Assembly (NCBI GenBank): GCA_039105265.1
Contig: JAPFFF010000056.1
Location: 868,001-932,000, forward strand
Direction: 5' to 3'
Source of the DNA: Tritrichomonas musculus
Lineage: Eukaryota > Parabasalia > Tritrichomonadida > Tritrichomonadidae
Length of the DNA stretch: 64,000 bases
The position numbers were made by a program, and so were the translations under genes. The notes below the pieces were generated by a model that was not told the DNA's origin, made no database searches, and was given only the letters and a program-made list of their open reading frames with translations. Positions 35,925 to 43,752 of this stretch are shown here, piece by piece (position 1 is the first letter of the stretch; each line of letters starts with the position of its first letter).

Positions 35925-36338
35925 TTATAATTCTTCTTCTTCTTCAGATTCATTAGTGTATGTGTTTTGTTTTATCAATTGCTTTAAATTCTGTTCATTC
36001 AATGTCAACGATACTCGTTTTTTACTATCACTATCAGGAATCATTCCAAAACACTTTGACTTGTTATTTGTTTTGTGGTATACTTCTTTAGCAAATCCAT
36101 TTGGATGCTCTGGATATATCTTGTCCCAACTTCTTTCACCTGGTCTTGGATGGTATTCCTCAGGTATGTAATATCTATATATCATCCTTTCACGTTCACT
36201 CACAAAATAATAACGTTTATTAAATGTATATTCACGATAATATCTTAAACGTTTAACATCGTTTGGCATCATCTCTGGGTCTGGTTTTCGTGGTATATCA
36301 CCGAAATCATAATCATAGATGTAAAACAACGTACTCAT
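35925..36338 (-). CDS. TIR-borne gene of B, right (full-length) copy
   Basis: A 137-residue protein, identical to the left copy over its first about 107 residues and then continuing with a helical tail (LTLNEQNLKQLIKQN) and an acidic end (ESEEEEEL). It is rich in Tyr, Arg and Pro, and no family was recognised. A gene inside both TIRs would be replicated with each end; a role at the termini, such as binding or protein priming, is possible but speculative. Confidence 0.7.
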   Translation of the reverse strand: MSTLFYIYDYDFGDIPRKPDPEMMPNDVKRLRYYREYTFNKRYYFVSERERMIYRYYIPEEYHPRPGERSWDKIYPEHPNGFAKEVYHKTNNKSKCFGMIPDSDSKKRVSLTLNEQNLKQLIKQNTYTNESEEEEEL

Positions 36339-36448
36339 TTAAGTCAAAATAAAAAATTAAATATAAATTCAAAGAACAATAAAATTTAATGTAGCAACCG
36401 TCAATCTCAATTTTATCTCACCCCACCAAATCAACACCCTATCTCTCT

Positions 36449-36454
36449 AACCAC
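36449..36454. repeat. Right target-site duplication of B (AACCAC)
   Basis: Directly follows the right terminus of B and equals 14943-14948. Confidence 0.95.
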
Positions 36455-36614
36455 TCTTAATTGGTGGTGATGGTGAATACGAAGTTTGTGGATTTAATGA
36501 GTATGCTTTATTTGTATCACTAAGTGCTATGCAATTATCGACAACATCAAAATAGGATGCAATTTGGGTACAAACCTCAGCTGAGGTTCTCATATATTGT
36601 TCCTTGTTGAGCAT
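36449..36614 (-). pseudogene. Major capsid protein of element A, 5' part (55 codons)
   Basis: The ATG at 36614 (MLNKEQYMRTSAEV) opens the capsid gene of A. The frame is open up to the B insertion, then would enter the TIR of B. It is in phase with 13426-14942 when B and one duplication copy are ignored. The next upstream gene (36633-37169) ends 18 bp before it on the same strand. Confidence 0.8.
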
Positions 36615-36632
36615 TTTTTAGATGAAAAAAAT

Positions 36633-37169
36633 TTACATCATATCTTCAAAGATGCGATTTCTCCTACCCATTATTCGTTGAGGAGGTATATATTGTTGTG
36701 GTGGTTCTTCATATTGTTGTGGTGGTTCTTCAGGAACATATTGTTGTCTTGGTTGACTCATTCTTTTATCAACAACCTCTTTTATCATCCGTCTCTGTTC
36801 TTTCTTTTCTCGACTTATCTTCATTTCTTCACCTAGTGATTTTAATTGTTTGAGTATTTCTTCATTCACAGTAGGGTCATATGTTTGTTGAGGTTTTCGT
36901 GGTTTTGGAGGTTTTCGTGCAGCTTTCGAACTTAATGACTTTCTGGGAGTTTCTTCAAAATCATCACTATTTGAGTTTTCTTGAGTTTCTTCGATATTTT
37001 CACTTTCTGAGTTTTCTTGAGAATCTTGACGAATTGGAGTTTTTCGGGGTTTTACTATATACTTGTCTTTCTTCTTTGTTGGCAAAACTTCCCAATCTGG
37101 GTCATCCCTTCCATTCAACCATTTATGAATAACCGCAAGTCTCTTAGAACCTGTTAGATGTTTTGACAT
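36633..37169 (-). CDS. Charged Pro-rich protein upstream of the capsid gene, element A
   Basis: A 178-residue protein. A basic N-terminus (TGSKRLAVIHKWLNGRDD) is followed by acidic Ser/Glu repeats (ENIEETQENSNSDDFEET), basic Pro-rich stretches, a helical coiled-coil part (LKSLGEEMKISREKKEQR), and a tail with repeated EEPPQQY motifs. It is preceded by TTTATTTTTAAATG. It sits between the amphipathic protein and the capsid gene, as expected for a virion or core protein that binds DNA; this is inference. Confidence 0.6.
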   Translation of the reverse strand: MSKHLTGSKRLAVIHKWLNGRDDPDWEVLPTKKKDKYIVKPRKTPIRQDSQENSESENIEETQENSNSDDFEETPRKSLSSKAARKPPKPRKPQQTYDPTVNEEILKQLKSLGEEMKISREKKEQRRMIKEVVDKRMSQPRQQYVPEEPPQQYEEPPQQYIPPQRIMGRRNRIFEDMM

Positions 37170-37218
37170 TTAAAAATAAACAAAAAAAGTCCATAAATTG
37201 AGTTTTATTGAGTTTTCA

Positions 37219-37674
37219 TCAGATGTAAGTTCTCGCATGATTGTTTGTAGTAAATTCACTCTCTTTTAATGAATTAGATGAAAATGTTGGCTTTTCAAGA
37301 GGTGCACCAACTGAATCGCCTTTTGCAGATTTATTAATTGATGACAAGGCAGTTTTCACATTTCCTTCTGGGACATATTTTAATGCTGTGTCAGCTATGT
37401 TTGCTAATCTATTTCTTGTTTTATCGCTCAAGAAGCTTTCACCAAGACCTCTCGCAACTGAACCAATAACACCAGCATGCTTGGTTAATCCACCTGCTGA
37501 AGCATCCAATAATTTACTTGCAAGACCTCCAGTAAAACTATCTGCAGCTCCCATTAATAATTTACCACCTAAACCTACTCCTCCTTTTATTATCGTTTGC
37601 CATGGAGAAAATTCTTTTTGTTTAGCATAATTTGGCTTCCAATAATCTTCTTCTGAATGACGTTGAATTCCCAT
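37219..37674 (-). CDS. Gly/Ala-rich amphipathic virion-type protein of A
   Basis: A 151-residue protein. The centre (about residues 28-90) is rich in Gly, Ala and Leu with amphipathic helices (IIKGGVGLGGKLLMGAAD, GLTKHAGVIGSVARGLGE). It resembles the VI/X-like membrane-active minor proteins of polinton-like particles and corresponds in position and character to the B gene at 16515-16769. It lies in the capsid-ATPase-integrase cluster of A. Confidence 0.6.
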   Translation of the reverse strand: MGIQRHSEEDYWKPNYAKQKEFSPWQTIIKGGVGLGGKLLMGAADSFTGGLASKLLDASAGGLTKHAGVIGSVARGLGESFLSDKTRNRLANIADTALKYVPEGNVKTALSSINKSAKGDSVGAPLEKPTFSSNSLKESEFTTNNHARTYI

Positions 37675-37692
37675 TTAAAAAATAATAAAAAA

Positions 37693-38559
37693 TTATTCAA
37701 AATAGTACTTATTAGCAGAAATATTCATTACGAATTTTTCATGTGGTTCTTTATGTTGTAGGTACTCAGCTACTGTCTGTTTAGTATTTAATGAGTTATT
37801 TGTTTGTTGCAACAAGCTCGTAAAATCTTCCTCACTATATCCTGTATAACATATTATATCTGTTGCTAACCTTTTAGCATTCATATGAACAAATCGAATT
37901 GTTTGTATTGCCATGATACATGTTAAATTATAGTGTCTTGTTTTGGTTAACAACTTGATAAATTCACTATTACCATTCTTTAATAAATCACTACCTGCAC
38001 AATCATCTAGTATCAATAATGTATTATATGGATATGATGATGTTTCATACTTGACGAGCTTATTTGCTATATATATTATTTTATCATTGAGCTCATTTAA
38101 ATGATGCTTCTCAATGAGCCTCCTCATTTCGTCATTGGTCTCTTTCATTCGAGATAGTACATATTTGACAATGGCATAATACTTTATCTTTCTTCGAAGA
38201 TGTCGTTTTAGATAACTCATTAATTCTCTTTCCTTTACATAATCGATTCTTGATTGTATCTGTTTATTAAGTGTTTCAGCTGTTTTATCCATTTTACCAG
38301 AGCTTGAGCAAAATATTATCTTTTGGTAGTATGGATGTTTAAACAACCTCTCTGTTATCATAATATGTCTCCATATCCAAAAACTTTTACCAGCACCTGG
38401 TTTACCAATTAAAAAGTATATACCGTTTGTGCTAAAAGGATAATCAGGTGATAATGGTTTAATTAATGCTCCATCTATTTCTTTCATGTTCTTCCGTAAG
38501 GTTTCTTTAATCAATGTTTCTACTTTATTTATTAGTTCTGCACTTGGGGGTTCATCCAT
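37693..38559 (-). CDS. A32/FtsK-like genome-packaging ATPase of A
   Basis: A 288-residue P-loop ATPase. Walker A is FLIGKPGAGKSF (about residue 50) and Walker B is NTLLILDDCAG (about residue 180), followed by LTKTRHYNLTCIMAIQTIRF, the sensor strand seen in packaging ATPases. It lies between the virion-type protein and the integrase, 10 bp from the latter. It is diverged from the B enzyme but equivalent in order and motifs. Confidence 0.85.
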   Translation of the reverse strand: MDEPPSAELINKVETLIKETLRKNMKEIDGALIKPLSPDYPFSTNGIYFLIGKPGAGKSFWIWRHIMITERLFKHPYYQKIIFCSSSGKMDKTAETLNKQIQSRIDYVKERELMSYLKRHLRRKIKYYAIVKYVLSRMKETNDEMRRLIEKHHLNELNDKIIYIANKLVKYETSSYPYNTLLILDDCAGSDLLKNGNSEFIKLLTKTRHYNLTCIMAIQTIRFVHMNAKRLATDIICYTGYSEEDFTSLLQQTNNSLNTKQTVAEYLQHKEPHEKFVMNISANKYYFE

Positions 38560-38569
38560 TTACAAATTT

Positions 38570-39688
38570 TTAAATGTATTTCATAATTTTATCTGGTATT
38601 GGTTCTCCTTTCTTCTTTTGTTCCAACCAATATTGTCTTTCTGCTGTATCAAGTACTAATGGATTACCTCTCCTTACATCTCTAATAGTTTGTCTAGCAA
38701 AGGCATCATCACCTTCGACTCCTTCCCATTTTAAATCATACTTACCAGTATCTTCATCAAAGTTATATATTTTTTCAATAATACCTTCTTTACCTTCATT
38801 TAGTCTTTCAGCTACTTTAATCCTTTTGTCTCTTGTCCTTAACAACCTATATCCAGGGAATGAACTTGTTGAACCATCTTTGGACTTGACCACAAACTGG
38901 TTACCTTTTTGTGAGTCAACTATATAAGACTCATTGGACAAATTACTTCTTCTTTTACCAAATGGTTCTTTTTCGAGTAATAACCTGACCTTCTCACCTG
39001 GATTAAAATGATATGGGTTAATGCGTGCATTCTTTTGGATGTACTTTATTTCATCCTCTGGAGTAATATCATTAGGTGCTTTATTATCTAAAGACCTATG
39101 AGGAGAGTTATTATATATGTTTACCAAATCATGCATCTCCTTTGGTTGAATAAACCTATTTTCACCAATAGCATCTCTTATAGTTCTCATAAATCTATTA
39201 ATAATGCCAAGTACATTATGGTTATTCTCAGTTGTTGTTCGGTATTTTATGTTCTTCTCTCTCATGAAGTCTAATACAGTTGATGATAAATATGCAGCAT
39301 CCTCATCACTTGTTATTGAATATACATGAGGTACATCATTAACAAATTTATGAAGCGCTGCCAATACTTCCCTTGCTCCTTTACCATTCATAGGATATGC
39401 ATATGCTTTTCGAGTGTTAATATTGATGAACATTAGATAATTCAACCCACCTGCCTCTTTATTGTTAATGAAGGTATCCATTTGATAACCATCAGGGTGT
39501 TTCGATACGATAGGTATATATTGTGCTTTTGGTACTCTCTTATCATGTACTACTCTTTCATCAAAGTATTTCTTTGCTTCCTCTTCATTCAGATTCTCTT
39601 GTTTTGCCATGCTAAGGTATTTGTCCAAGGTCCTCCATTTAGCTTTGTTGTATAATTTTTCATATGGGGTTGGTTCTTCTTTACTCAT
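38570..39688 (-). CDS. Retroviral-type integrase of element A with chromodomain-like C-terminus
   Basis: A 372-residue integrase. The first Asp is in YQMDTFINN (about residue 70), followed by LNYLMFININTRKAYAYP. The second Asp is in SITSDEDAAYL. Thirty-five residues later, where the catalytic Glu should be, the sequence is LGIINRFMRTIRDAIG, so Asn is at the Glu position. IYNNSPHRSL and DITPEDEI follow. The C-terminal region has a small beta domain (GEKVRLLLEKEPFG) and then a chromodomain-like segment (IIEKIYNFDEDTGKYDLKWE). Chromodomains are known in some Polinton integrases. Catalytic competence is uncertain. Confidence 0.85.
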   Translation of the reverse strand: MSKEEPTPYEKLYNKAKWRTLDKYLSMAKQENLNEEEAKKYFDERVVHDKRVPKAQYIPIVSKHPDGYQMDTFINNKEAGGLNYLMFININTRKAYAYPMNGKGAREVLAALHKFVNDVPHVYSITSDEDAAYLSSTVLDFMREKNIKYRTTTENNHNVLGIINRFMRTIRDAIGENRFIQPKEMHDLVNIYNNSPHRSLDNKAPNDITPEDEIKYIQKNARINPYHFNPGEKVRLLLEKEPFGKRRSNLSNESYIVDSQKGNQFVVKSKDGSTSSFPGYRLLRTRDKRIKVAERLNEGKEGIIEKIYNFDEDTGKYDLKWEGVEGDDAFARQTIRDVRRGNPLVLDTAERQYWLEQKKKGEPIPDKIMKYI

Positions 39689-39694
39689 TTATTT

Positions 39695-40696
39695 TTAAAT
39701 AAACATCTTATCATATTGAAGGAATTGCATTTCGATAACAAATGAATCATTTGGAGGTAGTTTGGTTGGACAATAATAATGAACATCACTATAGAAGTCT
39801 ATCCAAAACCTTTGGTCCATTGAGTTTAACTTGAAGTATTTAATAGGACTATATTCAACATCGCTATTTCCTATATAATTATGTAATGCTTGTTCACCTA
39901 TCGATGAATATATTTTGCATGATTGTCTGTCCCATATATTATCGAATATTAATTCCTTACTCCATGTTTGATATTTTTCTGGTTTATTTTGAAATATGCC
40001 ATTACCTATATTAAACACATCTGCAAAATCATCATTCCAGGATTTAAGTTTGAAAAAGTTCATATATGGTGCGGTATACTCCCAATCTTGTTCATTCTTA
40101 CTGTTAGTATAGTAGTATTTATGATTCTCTGCTTTATTTCTTTCTGTATAAATAATTTCATGAAAACCATTTTTATCATAATATCCATCTGTTTGTATAT
40201 CTCTATCCTGTATATTGTCATCATTTTGAACAAATTTGTCTAATGAAGAAGTTTTAATGTATGACTTGAATGCATGATTAACTGCATCAAAAAATCCACG
40301 TAAATCTCCATCGATTGACACCCAATCAATGACTTTGAAGAATCCATATTCATGATTAGTACCAGTTATATAGTCTTCTTTTAGTGTTCCATCATCCCAT
40401 GTTCCACCACAGACAAACTCATATGTTTTCTTATGTATCTTATATATTTCAATCTCTACTTCCATTTTGCGTCGTCTCTTAATGATATGTGCTGAACGAA
40501 CGCCAACAATAGATTCCCCTTTGTTTGCAGTTGACCATTCTGGTGGGAAATTAAACCAATACCTATTAAACTTAGCTTTATCATGTTGAGCATCCTCAAG
40601 GAAGTAGGCTGTTTCGATTGGAAGAGGTGTATTACCATCATTAACTATATTATCTCGATTAGGATAAAGAGTTTTAACACTTGGTGGTAATTCCAT
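39695..40696 (-). CDS. Structural-type beta-rich protein of A, penton candidate
   Basis: A 333-residue protein with many aromatic beta strands (FNRYWFNFPPEWSTANKG, KMEVEIEIYKIHKKTYEF) and a C-terminus (RFWIDFYSDVHYYCPTKLPP, then SFVIEMQFLQYD) recalling jelly-roll minor capsid proteins. It carries an LC8-like DRDIQTDG motif. It lies directly between integrase and protease, as minor capsid genes often do in Polintons. No catalytic motif is visible. Confidence 0.5.
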   Translation of the reverse strand: MELPPSVKTLYPNRDNIVNDGNTPLPIETAYFLEDAQHDKAKFNRYWFNFPPEWSTANKGESIVGVRSAHIIKRRRKMEVEIEIYKIHKKTYEFVCGGTWDDGTLKEDYITGTNHEYGFFKVIDWVSIDGDLRGFFDAVNHAFKSYIKTSSLDKFVQNDDNIQDRDIQTDGYYDKNGFHEIIYTERNKAENHKYYYTNSKNEQDWEYTAPYMNFFKLKSWNDDFADVFNIGNGIFQNKPEKYQTWSKELIFDNIWDRQSCKIYSSIGEQALHNYIGNSDVEYSPIKYFKLNSMDQRFWIDFYSDVHYYCPTKLPPNDSFVIEMQFLQYDKMFI

Positions 40697-40717
40697 TTCG
40701 AGTTGAATAAAAAGTCT

Positions 40718-42265
40718 TTATTGATATACGACACCTGTTTCTAATTCATTGTTTTGAAGTTCTCGAAGTATTCTCTTTCTAATATCTGGCATATTGCGTT
40801 GTTTAAACTTACCATTTCCTTCATGCAAAAAGGTACGACAAGATTCCATTAGAAACACTCCACAATCCTTGTTATTCCTTTGACTAGGTACATCATAATA
40901 TTTTGCTTTTAACTTACCTGTTCCTGAAATATTGATCCACTTATTAAGTGTCTTTACCTCTGGTGCCATTGACTTATTCTCAGAGTCATAGCATTCCATT
41001 ATTTTCTTTGAATATCGAACAATACATAAAACCCAATGTTCTCCATCTGAACAAATGGGGACAAATACTTTATCGAAATGTGAAAATGACTGTTTACCTG
41101 AGATAGGACTTTTCATCAGTTCATGTATTTTTTCCATATCATTAGTCTCATATGCTCTAGAAAGGAGGGTATAAAATGCAGTAGGTAAAACCAATATTTT
41201 CTTTTTATCAAACTCTGCCTCATTTTGACCAGGTTGTTTATTCAATCTCTTTCCTTTGTTATATAGAAGTTTCAAGTAGTCATCAATAACATCTTCTTCT
41301 ATATTTTCATCATTGACTAAACTCCTCCAATCATGAATTTTATGACGTCTTTGGTCTACTGTATACTCTCCTGTCTTCTGTGGTGTCATACGGGGTTCTC
41401 TTGGAGGTGGACTAGTACCTCGAGAGGTATGTGATGATGGAAACTGTGGAGGTGGTGATGAAGGAGGAGGAGGTGGTGGAGGTGGAGGTGAAGGTGAACG
41501 AGGTCGTTTTGATTTTGTCTTAGGTTGTTTTGATTTTTTCTTAGGTCTATCATCCTCGTCTAAATTTGTACTACTTTGAAGTAAAAGTTGAATTCTGTTT
41601 TGATTTTGGTCCCTTGTTGGTGGCTCAACATTTGTGGGTCGGTTCCTACCGATTTTCCTAAGGTTAAGATGATAATCATTTCGATTTAAAGTTGGAGGTC
41701 TGGGTAATGGAGCCAATTCTGGTATATCATCTGTTTGAATACCTCTAGTTTTATATTCTTTCTTATCACTTTTCAATGTTCTTTCTTTCATCTGCTCTCT
41801 CAGTTCTCTAGCTGCTTGTTTTTCCTCCTCAGTCTTCATTCGAGATATCCTTATGTTGATAATATCATAATGTAATTTTATCTCTGTTAATATACCTGTT
41901 GTTGATTCCTGGAGAGTATATTGATATGGCTTTAATACTGTTATGTAATGTCCATGTTCATCTTTATCATCTTGATTTTTCTTAATTGCAAAAACACAAC
42001 CTGTAAATTTTGCTTTTGGTCTCTCTCTCTTGAGTCTATTAGCAAATTCAAGTACGTCTTTAAAAGCTATACTAGTATTTAAATATGTCTCATATAATTT
42101 TTGTAGATTTATTTGATTATTAGAGAACTTCCATATAGTTTGACCCAAACCTCTTGTTAATCTTGCAACATCTCTATCAACTAGTTTAGGTCGAAATTTA
42201 AAAGTACATTGTAGTAGTTGTATTTTATTGTTAGGTTTAGTTTGTGTGCCTTTATCACTTGTCAT
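40718..42265 (-). CDS. Ulp1/adenain-type cysteine protease of A
   Basis: A 515-residue protein, started at the ATG at 42265 (MTSDKGTQ), which leaves 15 bp to the divergent gene. A basic N-terminal region is followed by a Pro-rich linker (about residues 260-300) and a C-terminal C48 peptidase fold: HWVLCIV (His, about 407), MECYDSE (Asp, about 425) and SQRNNKDCGVFL (Gln and Cys, about 458-464). In Polintons this enzyme is taken to mature capsid proteins. Two LC8-type motifs (DKGTQT at the N-terminus and TRGIQTDD near residue 175) precede the protease domain. No similar gene was found in B. Confidence 0.85.
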   Translation of the reverse strand: MTSDKGTQTKPNNKIQLLQCTFKFRPKLVDRDVARLTRGLGQTIWKFSNNQINLQKLYETYLNTSIAFKDVLEFANRLKRERPKAKFTGCVFAIKKNQDDKDEHGHYITVLKPYQYTLQESTTGILTEIKLHYDIINIRISRMKTEEEKQAARELREQMKERTLKSDKKEYKTRGIQTDDIPELAPLPRPPTLNRNDYHLNLRKIGRNRPTNVEPPTRDQNQNRIQLLLQSSTNLDEDDRPKKKSKQPKTKSKRPRSPSPPPPPPPPPSSPPPQFPSSHTSRGTSPPPREPRMTPQKTGEYTVDQRRHKIHDWRSLVNDENIEEDVIDDYLKLLYNKGKRLNKQPGQNEAEFDKKKILVLPTAFYTLLSRAYETNDMEKIHELMKSPISGKQSFSHFDKVFVPICSDGEHWVLCIVRYSKKIMECYDSENKSMAPEVKTLNKWINISGTGKLKAKYYDVPSQRNNKDCGVFLMESCRTFLHEGNGKFKQRNMPDIRKRILRELQNNELETGVVYQ

Positions 42266-42280
42266 TTTTATCATTATAAA
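42266..42280. promoter_or_regulatory. 15-bp divergent promoter gap
   Basis: It separates the protease ATG (42265, minus) from the ATG at 42281 (plus). The content is TTTTATCATTATAAA, so each strand offers a TTTATC/TTTATA-like box. Confidence 0.4.
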
Positions 42281-42532
42281 ATGTCTCAATCAGACCGTAT
42301 GTATATCCTCGTTAGAATTCTATCGAACATCCATGAATATAGTGTAGAGAGTGATGAAACTAGAAGAAAAAAATTGATGAAGACTATAAAAGAATTATCA
42401 GCTCAGTATTTCAAACCTGAACATCTTCAAATAATGAGGATAGATAATGATGTTGATTTTTTAGGTCGAATTGAACACTTTGCTTTGGAGTTCTTAGAAC
42501 TATATATAGTTAATCTGCCCTCGCATTTATAA
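42281..42532 (+). CDS. Small helical protein of A, unknown
   Basis: An 83-residue protein started at the ATG at 42281 (MSQSDRMYI), not the upstream Met at 42218, which would lie inside the protease gene. It is predominantly helical with charged residues (DETRRKKLMKTIKELSAQ). Its 3' end overlaps the convergent HNH gene by 23 bp. No family recognised. Confidence 0.5.
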   Translation: MSQSDRMYILVRILSNIHEYSVESDETRRKKLMKTIKELSAQYFKPEHLQIMRIDNDVDFLGRIEHFALEFLELYIVNLPSHL

Positions 42533-42845
42533 TTTTGGGTATATCCCTGTTATAGTTACTATCAGTTGGGGTTATCCATCTTAAGTTGCTTAGATGGTAG
42601 TCAGCCCTATTCCTATTGATATGGTCTACCTCTATTTTATGTTGTGGGTCATCATTAGGTATGAACTGTCTTGCTATAAGTACATGTTTCAAGTAGTAGT
42701 CGCCATTTAGACATACACGTATATACCCCTTAATATGTTTTGCATCTTTGCATATAAAATGATTACTCTTACGTCTTATAGTAAAGGGGTACCTATTCAA
42801 TATCTCATAGTCGTTAGTAAAGCCTTTGAGCGGTACAAATGACAT
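42510..42845 (-). CDS. NUMOD4/HNH-type endonuclease of A
   Basis: A 111-residue protein with a NUMOD4-like N-terminus (VPLKGFTNDYEILNRYPF) and an HNH core (KHVLIARQFIPND, VDHINRNRADYHLSNLRWIT). It is homologous to the first about 110 residues of the B enzyme at 26883-27521 but lacks the extra C-terminal domain. In A it is near the right end, in B next to the polymerase, so it moves relative to other genes. It is likely a DNA-cutting enzyme. Confidence 0.8.
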   Translation of the reverse strand: MSFVPLKGFTNDYEILNRYPFTIRRKSNHFICKDAKHIKGYIRVCLNGDYYLKHVLIARQFIPNDDPQHKIEVDHINRNRADYHLSNLRWITPTDSNYNRDIPKIINARAD

Positions 42846-42896
42846 TTTCTCACTTTTTGAATGATTTAAATATTTTCATTTCATTTTTATTTTTGT

Positions 42897-43154
42897 ATGA
42901 GCAAGTGGGGGACAATCATTGTTGAAGGAATTGATGATAAAGGACCTCTTTATTATCCTCTCGATGACAAAGAAAAAAACGTTATCAAGTTTCCAAAGAA
43001 AAAAAAGCGAGTAAACTTGTATAAAAACTATTATGAACATCAAGAGAAAGAAGAAGAAGAGAAAGAAGAAGAGAAAGAAGAACTTCTAGATGTAGGTGTT
43101 CAAACTGAAAAAACTGAACTACCTCATATAGACGAACTACTTAGTAAAATTTAA
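42897..43154 (+). CDS. Small charged protein with LC8-like motif, element A
   Basis: An 85-residue protein: a short N-terminal domain with YYPLDDKEKNV, then Lys-rich and Glu/Lys repeats (EEEEKEEEKEELLD), then VGVQTEKTELP and a short helix. The start at 42897 follows a TTTTTATTTTTGT box. Function unknown; the VGVQTE sequence is the same type of linear motif as in three other A proteins. Confidence 0.55.
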   Translation: MSKWGTIIVEGIDDKGPLYYPLDDKEKNVIKFPKKKKRVNLYKNYYEHQEKEEEEKEEEKEELLDVGVQTEKTELPHIDELLSKI

Positions 43155-43194
43155 CTTCTTTTATTTTATTGTTATTTTTTTATTTTTGTCTTAA

Positions 43195-43443
43195 ATGAAT
43201 AGCGCTATTAACGGACTGAATAATGACGCAGAAGCTCTATATGCAAAATTTAAAGTTATTAAAGACAAGATATTTGGAAAATGTATGAATGAAGATGATG
43301 ATAAAATAGCTAGTCAATTCGATATAATGATAAATATAATCAAGTCATACAAAGAACTCTTTGAAGACATTGAAAAAGCTAAGTTATTATTGAAGTCAAT
43401 TGGTGCACGTATCTCTATAGCTGAACATCAAAATAGACTATGA
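43195..43443 (+). CDS. Conserved Maverick small helical protein (A copy)
   Basis: An 82-residue protein homologous to the B gene at 32621-32866, with the same MNSAI start and KDKIFG...CMN core. The start follows TTTATTTTTGTCTTAAATG. It is the last gene before the repeat-rich right end of A. Function unknown. Confidence 0.75.
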   Translation: MNSAINGLNNDAEALYAKFKVIKDKIFGKCMNEDDDKIASQFDIMINIIKSYKELFEDIEKAKLLLKSIGARISIAEHQNRL

Positions 43444-43668
43444 GGGACCCGAGGTAGTTGTTTAGGTCCCTAGTAGTAGTGGGGACCCGAGGTAGTTGTT
43501 TAGGTCCCTAGTAGTTGTTTAGGTCCCTAGTAGTACTTCAAGAAAAAACAAGTAGTGGGGACCCGAGGTAGTTGTTTAGGTCCCTAGTAGTACTTCAAGA
43601 AAAAACAAGTAGTGGGGACCCGAGGTAGTTGTTTAGGTCCCTAGTAGTACTTCAAGAAAAAAAAACAA
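43444..43668. repeat. Hairpin-forming tandem repeats at the right end of A
   Basis: Four or five copies of a GGGACCCGAGGTAG...TTTAGGTCCCTAGTAG unit, each able to pair GGGACC with GGTCCC across a loop of about 15 bases. Three copies are followed by TACTTCAAGAAAAAACAAG, which is related to the TACTTG repeat at 11341. The following 43669-43752 is almost pure A/T (T-rich) with no gene. Confidence 0.85.
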
Positions 43669-43752
43669 GTTGAAGAAAAATTTTTTTATTTTTTTTTTTT
43701 ATTTTTTTATTTTTTTATTTTTATTTTTATCATTTTTATTTTTTATTTTTAT

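Larger units (their letters stand above)
14949..36448. mobile_element. Complete Maverick/Polinton element B (21.5 kb)
   Basis: The element is bounded by terminal inverted repeats starting AGAGAGATAGGG, with 5'-AG and CT-3' ends and an exact 6-bp target duplication. It encodes capsid, integrase, packaging ATPase, family-B polymerase, HNH nuclease, fibre-like and small proteins, all with apparently open frames. The TIRs look identical where both are present, which suggests recent insertion. No Ulp1-type protease was recognised. Confidence 0.97.
35669..36448 (-). repeat. Right terminal inverted repeat of B (780 bp)
   Basis: It matches the left TIR in inverted orientation, apart from about 119 bp present only here (roughly 35896-36014). 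It carries the intact copy of the TIR gene, the internal direct repeat (about 35858-35897 and 36392-36431) and the structured module at 35757-35814. Confidence 0.95.

Noticed and set aside
36597-36836. Plus-strand frame rich in Phe and Trp
   Set aside because: Antisense to the split capsid 5' part and the neighbouring minus-strand gene; no domain.
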